A stretch of 64,000 nt of DNA from Amorphochlora amoebiformis (lineage: Eukaryota; Cercozoa; Chlorarachniophyceae). The DNA is taken from NCBI GenBank assembly GCA_054601695.1, contig BAAHQB010000249.1:218875-282874 (forward strand). Direction: 5' to 3'. Below are positions 1 through 64,000 of the stretch, piece after piece. How positions within the stretch are numbered: position 1 is the first letter of the stretch; every line of letters starts with the position of its first letter. The notes beneath the pieces were generated by a model that made no database searches, was not told the DNA's origin, and saw nothing but the letters and a program-made list of their open reading frames with translations. The position numbers and the translations under genes are program-made.

Positions 1-14
1 ATTTACATATATGC

Positions 15-65
<51 letters not shown>

Positions 66-161
66 ATATATATGTATATATATATATATATATATAATAT
101 ACTTGTACATATATACCTATGTTTGTAGTTATTTCTTTAACATATATGCTATATATGCATA

Positions 162-201
<40 letters not shown>

Positions 202-227
202 AAAATGATATATATATATATATGTAG
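1..227. repeat. (TA)n intron tract
   Basis: Almost pure TA dinucleotide with rare interruptions, ending in the acceptor TAG at 225-227 directly before the first visible MsrB exon. It is the 3' part of an intron whose donor lies left of the window. Confidence 0.8.
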
Positions 228-479
228 AGCCCGCGAAGTCAGATGTAAGGCCTGTGGAGGCCATCTTGGTCACATGTTTACTGATGGACCAAAACCTACG
301 GGAAAGTAATATATATATATATATATATATATATTTAAATATATATGCAGATATGAATCTATAGGTATGTGTACATGTATTCATACTTATATATAGGTAT
401 ATACACACGTTTATCTAATATGTATGTATATATATAGGTAGATATATATATATATATGTATATATATGTAGGACCGTGC

Positions 480-531
<52 letters not shown>

Positions 532-727
532 CATACATACATACATATATAAATACATATCTATCCATGGTATCCATCATAAACTTTCATATATGTATAT
601 ATATTTATATATATATATATATATATATATGCATATATATATGTGTGTGTGTGTATCATATATATATAATATATAAATATATATATATATATACACACAT
701 ATATACATATTTACATATATACATATA

Positions 728-761
<34 letters not shown>

Positions 762-875
762 TTCTAACGTAAGAGTACCAAACATAGGCGATACTGTATC
801 AACGGCGTTTCGCTATATTTCGACCCTCAAGACACCACTTCAGGTTCTACAGATGCGAAACCGCCAAACTATTAG
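228..875 (+). CDS. msrB: Methionine sulfoxide reductase B, last two exons (5' partial)
   Basis: MsrB reduces methionine-R-sulfoxide in proteins using thioredoxin. Exon 228-305 follows an acceptor TAG and reads [17 protein letters not shown], then TDGPKPTGK: this holds the second zinc CxxC pair and the HLGHMF signature. A donor GTAATA at 306 leaves phase 2. The 482-bp (TA)n intron ends in CATAG, and exon 788-875 continues in phase as [11 protein letters not shown] and stops at TAG 873-875. RYCIN carries the catalytic cysteine of the family. The N-terminal half, with the first CxxC, lies outside the window. The splice was chosen because joining the two pieces restores the contiguous family motif GKRYCIN. 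Seen: motifs, phase and splice sites. Known: family chemistry. Cellular location cannot be told from this fragment. Confidence 0.95.
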
Positions 876-945
876 TAAAACCTCTAAAACTCCAAGCTTA
901 GCTACCTTAATGCCAACCAGTAAAACCTCTAAAACTCCAAGCTTA
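874..945 (+). repeat. 45-bp-period direct repeat at the msrB 3' end
   Basis: A 27-nt word beginning AGTAAAACCTCTAAAACTCC occurs at 874-900 and again at 919-945. The first copy overlaps the msrB stop codon, so the second is a copy of the stop-codon edge displaced into the 3' UTR. Confidence 0.8.
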
Positions 946-1626
946 ACTACCTTAACTAGCTTAATGCCACGAGCTGTATGTAACATTGTATATCATTAGA
1001 AGTATATTTCAAAGCATTTATTATTTATAATTTTCCATATTATTCTAGTTATTATTCTGGATTCCGACCAATGATTATTGTTAATAACTTATATATATGC
1101 GCTAGACTAGTAGAGTCGGTTGCTTTCCTTTCTCTAGTTCTTCCTCCGGAACCCAACTGGGTTCCGTAGGTTCTGGGGCTGCTTGGGTTCCGAAGCCGTG
1201 ATTATCAAATAAGTCGAAGTGTGTGATCATGCCAGCGAGAACTATCATGGGCTTTGCAGCAGACACTAGATCTAGTAGATACAGCCAGACGGTATATATG
1301 TATAGTGTTTTTGAAATTTCTTAGAACATGCATAGATATACACAAATATATATATATATATATATATATACATCTAGCATGTGATGACAACATACATGAC
1401 ACTACTAGTACATGTATATACATCTAGATATATCTAGTATGATATCTGCCTGAGTATTTTCTATATTTTGATTTTGCAGCCTTCAATATCTAGAATATTA
1501 TAAGTTGCGTATATCTAATAGTAGCTAGAAATTTGGAATAAAGTTAACAGGGCAACCGTTGAGGAATTCTACTGATTCATAACTTGTGTAACGATGCATA
1601 GATAAATGCAATTATATACGATATAT

Positions 1627-1714
<88 letters not shown>

Positions 1715-1909
1715 ACGCTATCAAACCACAATTGTAATAACGATATTGAGATATAAAAACATATGGTTATATGATGTTATGAAAACACAATTTGATTTTA
1801 AGTTGGACTTACCTATTCATACGGTAGTTACGTAGTAATAATACGGCGATATTGTTAACACTAGTATAATGTAATACTAATACAGCGATATATTATTTTT
1901 CTAATGCTG
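876..1909. other. Convergent intergenic region between msrB and the two-pore K+ channel
   Basis: No coding exon could be supported. It holds a short direct repeat just after the msrB stop, one copy of a dispersed repeat at about 1055-1190, small CA/TA tracts and a long (TA)n run at about 1652-1711. Both flanking genes end here, so 3' UTRs and polyadenylation sites should lie here. Confidence 0.6.
1055..1190 (+). repeat. Dispersed repeat, copy A (related to the tRNA-headed element at 42.1-42.3 kb)
   Basis: The blocks CCAATGATTATTG, CTTTCCT and TCCTCCGGAA plus two GGGTTCCG words recur in the same order on the opposite strand at about 42157-42275. Between the blocks the copies have diverged. 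The tRNA-like head seen in the other copy is absent here, consistent with a 5'-truncated SINE-like insertion. Confidence 0.5.
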
Positions 1910-16995
<15,086 letters not shown>

Positions 16996-17526
16996 CTTCG
17001 CCAGCACCCCGCCCACACAAAATAACCCTTAATCTCCGATTCCTGAAAATTCTTCGTTTCCACCCCGAACCTCTAAAACCAAGAGAGCCCTTTCACCGTA
17101 TAAGTGTCATACGAAGGATAAGATCCGTTACGTAGCTTCATGTCCATGTGCGGTCGCCCAGGGGGGGAGTTGGCGGCCGGCTGCCCAGGGAGCGACGCGA
17201 CCCGACTGCGTGGGGGGTGGGCGGGACACCCGTGGGATAGAGCGGCAAGCAAGGATAGTTTTGGTTGATTTTATGTAAAATTGAGCAAGATGTTCAAGAA
17301 TTGAAACATAGTAATAGGTTCATATATTAACTTTTTCTTATCTTTATATCTAAAGTATAATTATTGGGATATCCATTCTTAAATATCCAAACATATCTAA
17401 TTCATATCTAATTCTCTCAATTTAAGTAATTCCACCAAAATCTCATAATTCCAAAATTGACGAAACTGAATTAGTTCCGATAAAAACACCCGAAGTCCTC
17501 CAGGGCAACCCAAATACCGGAAAAAA
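16996..17526. promoter_or_regulatory. GC-rich divergent promoter region between the two K+ channel genes
   Basis: Unlike the flanks, this stretch has no (TA)n and includes a strongly GC-rich part (about 17150-17240, with GGCGGCCGGC and several G runs). It lies between the proposed minus-strand start (16995) and the plus-strand ATG (17527). The layout suggests one shared divergent promoter. No TATA box or initiator is claimed. Confidence 0.55.
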
Positions 17527-44664
<27,138 letters not shown>

Positions 44665-44723
44665 CTGATGTATGATATTAAACATATATGTATATTATAT
44701 ATCTAGATGTATGTATATGTAAA

Positions 44724-44775
<52 letters not shown>

Positions 44776-44883
44776 TACATTTGTAAAATGTATCTGTACA
44801 TTTATTTATTTATTTTGTATGCATATATTGTATTACTTATTTATTTTGTATGTTTAGAAGTTTGTATGTATATGTATAGTATA

Positions 44884-44916
<33 letters not shown>

Positions 44917-44992
44917 TGTATGTACATATATGCAGTGATATTTACTTCCCATATGTATGTATATATTCATATATATATATATATATACATAC

Positions 44993-45038
<46 letters not shown>

Positions 45039-45208
45039 ACATATATGTATCTATATGGATATTTACATTTAACCATATTAATCTATAATATCATATCCAT
45101 ATATTTACATATATACACACACATATCCACACACAAATATATGTGTATTTATATACACACATATCTATACGTACTTATGAACATATGTATATACATATAT
45201 ACCCATAC

Positions 45209-45240
<32 letters not shown>

Positions 45241-45241
45241 G

Positions 45242-45286
<45 letters not shown>

Positions 45287-45581
45287 GTGTGTGCGTGTCA
45301 TATTTACGGTTACAAATACACCTTATCCGGATGTATATCTCTACACACACATATATGTGTATTTATATACGCACATATCTATATGTACATATGCACATAT
45401 GTATTAACATATATACCCATATATATACATATATAGTAAGATATCTACGGTTACAAATACACCTTATCCGGATGTATATCTCTGCACACACATATACGTG
45501 CATTTATATACGCACATATCTATATGTACATATGCACATATGTATTTAGATATATACCCATATATATATATAGTACGATAT
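44665..45581. other. Convergent intergenic region with copies of the LMBRD2-like last exon
   Basis: (TA)n and CA/TA with two direct repeats of about 140 bp (starting near 45305 and 45446). Each contains the word GGTTACAAATACACCTTATCCGG-like, a copy of the 3' edge of the last LMBRD2-like exon (45582-45651) including the region of its stop. Confidence 0.75.
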
Positions 45582-58838
<13,257 letters not shown>

Positions 58839-58979
58839 GGTGTGCGGCACGAGCCAGCCGAACTTTTAAGGAAATATTTTAATTTTTCTCTTTCAACCGA
58901 ATCTACCGAAACCATCTGCGAAGAGTTAATTTCAGCTGATTGAAACCGCGTCTCGGGGGGAGTTCGGCTTTGAGGCGCC
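58839..58979. promoter_or_regulatory. 141-bp divergent promoter between LMBRD2-like and G-beta
   Basis: The two start codons point away from each other with only 141 bp between them, in unique DNA without (TA)n. Both 5' UTRs and core promoters must fit here, so shared control is likely (inference). No named motif is claimed. Confidence 0.6.
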
Positions 58980-61823
<2,844 letters not shown>

Positions 61824-63480
61824 GGCTCACGTATTCAGTGATAACATATTCTAGATGTTCGGAAAAACGAATTGAATTGAGATGAGGGTTCTACCACACC
61901 CTGAGTCACTAGAGTCATTCTGGCGAGCCTCGATCGCGATGACCTAGATGGCACTTCACATGAAAATCTTTTTATTCATTTTGATTCAAACAAATATCTT
62001 GTACAGGATAGATTGCAATTTTCAGGTCTCGACGTTACATGTCTAGATGTATACTTACTCTAGTTACTAGAGACTCTACAGACTTATGCTTTCTACATAT
62101 ACTAGATATACTAGATATAATTATTTATGCCTTCTCTAACTAGTCTAAGTTTCTAGACTTTCCTGCTTATTCTACTAGAACTATAAGTAGAGATAGACAC
62201 CTACTACTTACTAGACCTACTACAGTACTACGTCTAGACAGTACTACTAGACTAGCTAGACTAAAGCAATCATAGTAGTCATCTAGAGCGAGTCATACTA
62301 GTCATACTAGTCATACTAGTCATACTAGCATCTACTAGATCTAGTAGCATAGTCTCTAGAGTCTAGATAGTACTAGAGTATTGGTGTACTAGAGTAAGTT
62401 CTGAGTAACTACCTCTACTAGTTCTACTACTAGCAGAGTCTAGAGTCTAGTACTAGTTCTACTTCCAGTACATACTCTGGTTACTAGAGTTACTACTAGT
62501 ACTACGTAAGTTAGAAATACTATCTAGAATACGTGAAACGATTCTGAATCTAGAATCTAGATGTATACTAGTACTACTAGTCTACTCTAGAGTCTAGCTA
62601 GTAGTCTATGTAGTAGTATAATATCTAGTATCTAGAGTATATGTCCAACTTATATCTACTAGGCTAGTTTTTTATTATTCATTGAACTATATCAGTCTGA
62701 AGTTTATGATATCCTAGATATCATGAGTATAACCTAGATAACCGACAAATTAACCGTGATAAGTTTTTACTACTAGTACAATCTAAATAATTGTACTTAC
62801 GGTACTAGTACGTACGTAACTTACTACTACCGTAACTAGCTCTAGACTAGTACTGAGTACTAGAGTACTACGTACGTAGTAGACTAGTAGTAATGAACTA
62901 GGCATGTACGGTCCGATGACTAGTGGTGTCTATACCGTAGGCTACATACTCTAGATCAACTCTCATATTAGTTTACAGCTAGCGTACCCTATCAGACTTT
63001 CGAACACATTGGATGATACGTATAATTATACATTTTATGATTTAATACGTAACATATCAATTATACGTAACGGTACGCAGTACGTGCGTACACGCGTGTT
63101 TGTTCTTTCCTTTTCTCTAGATACTGATACACATAGATACGCACCACATCATAGTAGGTCCTAGTCGCGACGGTATATATGTAATTACGCGCATATATAT
63201 CTACTCAGATCTAGCATATCGCTACGTACGCATGTGGATTTGTAATACCAAGTTTTAAAAATGTCTCAGAAAGCTTTGATAACAAGATCTTGTACATGTG
63301 CGTACGTACACGTGTCACTAGTGTCACATGATACGTACGTATATCACTGTAGACTCATATCCAGTCATCAGTGACGTACCTTTGTGGTATATATAGTGCG
63401 TACGTATCTATAGCCAGACATCGCTCTTACTAATCATTAGTATAAAGTTCATAGCTAGATAGCCTACATATGCATATGGC
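61824..63480. other. G-beta 3' flank and CTAG-rich region
   Basis: After the stop, unique sequence; then from about 62035 to 62990 ACTAG, CTAGA and TAGTA words dominate (for example TCATACTAGTCATACTAG). From 63000 TACGTA words are frequent. No exon is supported. Contains the second copy of the 116-bp inverted repeat. Confidence 0.6.
62705..62820 (-). repeat. Perfect 116-bp dispersed inverted repeat, copy 2
   Basis: Exact reverse complement of 27001-27116, embedded in the CTAG-rich flank. Confidence 0.95.
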
Positions 63481-63544
63481 ACGTGTCAGGTATGGCTAGT
63501 ATCAAATATACCGCACGTCTGATAATCATTGGTACTATACATAT

Positions 63545-63758
63545 ATACATCGAAAAATCTAGTATATTATCAATAGAATTTACAATAATAATTGTTGTCT
63601 CGCTGTTTTGCCAGAAACAAAAATTCGGCTTTATTTCGCGGCTGTCGTCCTTGATAACTAGGACTCGATGGGTGTATTTTAGGTATTATTGAAAACTGGA
63701 TTCGATTCTCTCGTTTCAGTGTCAGATGCCGATGTTGACGGTTTTCTGGAAATATTGA

Positions 63759-63762
<4 letters not shown>
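63545..63762. CDS. Doubtful exon(s) at the right edge, strand uncertain
   Basis: Plus strand: acceptor GTTTTGCCAG at 63613, open [17 protein letters not shown] to donor GTGTAT, then acceptor CGTTTCAG at 63719 and [12 protein letters not shown]; but the phases do not match. Minus strand: acceptor TATTTCCAG then 57 open codons ([17 protein letters not shown]...) to TGA. Neither resembles a known family. Confidence 0.25.
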
Positions 63763-63805
<43 letters not shown>

Positions 63806-63826
63806 TACATATATATACATATATAC

Positions 63827-63921
<95 letters not shown>

Positions 63922-64000
63922 ACATAGATATATATATATATATATATGTAGTTGTATACATATATATATATATATATATGTAGTAATTTAATTACATAAA
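63763..64000. repeat. (TA)n tract at the right edge
   Basis: TA dinucleotide with a few CATA interruptions; probably intronic or intergenic. Confidence 0.75.

Overview
This is a eukaryotic nuclear window. Genes are split by GT-AG introns, stops are standard (TAA and TAG are used; TGA is avoided in every chained exon), and long TTAGGG/CCCTAA arrays indicate a TTAGGG-type telomere repeat. No bacterial gene structure is present. Protein motifs suggest a protist or alga, but I cannot place the organism further. More than half of the sequence is (TA)n, CA/TA or telomere-like repeat lying inside introns. The many long Tyr/Ile open frames are translations of (TA)n, not genes. I found the genes by looking for non-repetitive islands flanked by splice signals and checking that the reading phase carries from one island to the next.

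Layout: 228-875 (+), 3' end of methionine sulfoxide reductase B. 1910-16995 (-), a potassium channel with two pore loops, 27 proposed exons, about 480 residues. 16996-17526, GC-rich divergent promoter region. 17527-44664 (+), a voltage-gated-type K+ channel with a cyclic-nucleotide-binding-like domain, 35 proposed exons, about 792 residues spread over 27 kb. 45582-58838 (-), an LMBR1/LMBRD2-like membrane protein, 19 exons, about 480 residues. 58839-58979, a 141-bp divergent promoter. 58980-61823 (+), a complete heterotrimeric G-protein beta subunit, 13 exons, 370 residues. 61824-64000, CTAG-rich flank and a doubtful exon at the right edge.

Two structural features stand out. First, several introns are built almost wholly of telomere repeats, starting GTAACCCTAA and ending CCCTAG or CCCTAAG exactly at exon borders; the shortest is 68 bp. 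Second, exon edges are repeatedly copied into the adjoining intron together with their splice site: 5' edges upstream, 3' edges downstream, separated by (TA)n or TTAGGG tracts. Around forty such arrays or single copies occur in the three large genes and none in the compact G-beta gene. I consider this exon-edge amplification the most interesting observation in the window.

Functionally the window encodes two K+ channels, a G-beta subunit, an LMBR1-type receptor-like membrane protein and a repair enzyme. The divergent pairs (two-pore channel/CNBD channel and LMBRD2/G-beta) probably share promoter DNA, but nothing in the sequence proves that the products work together.
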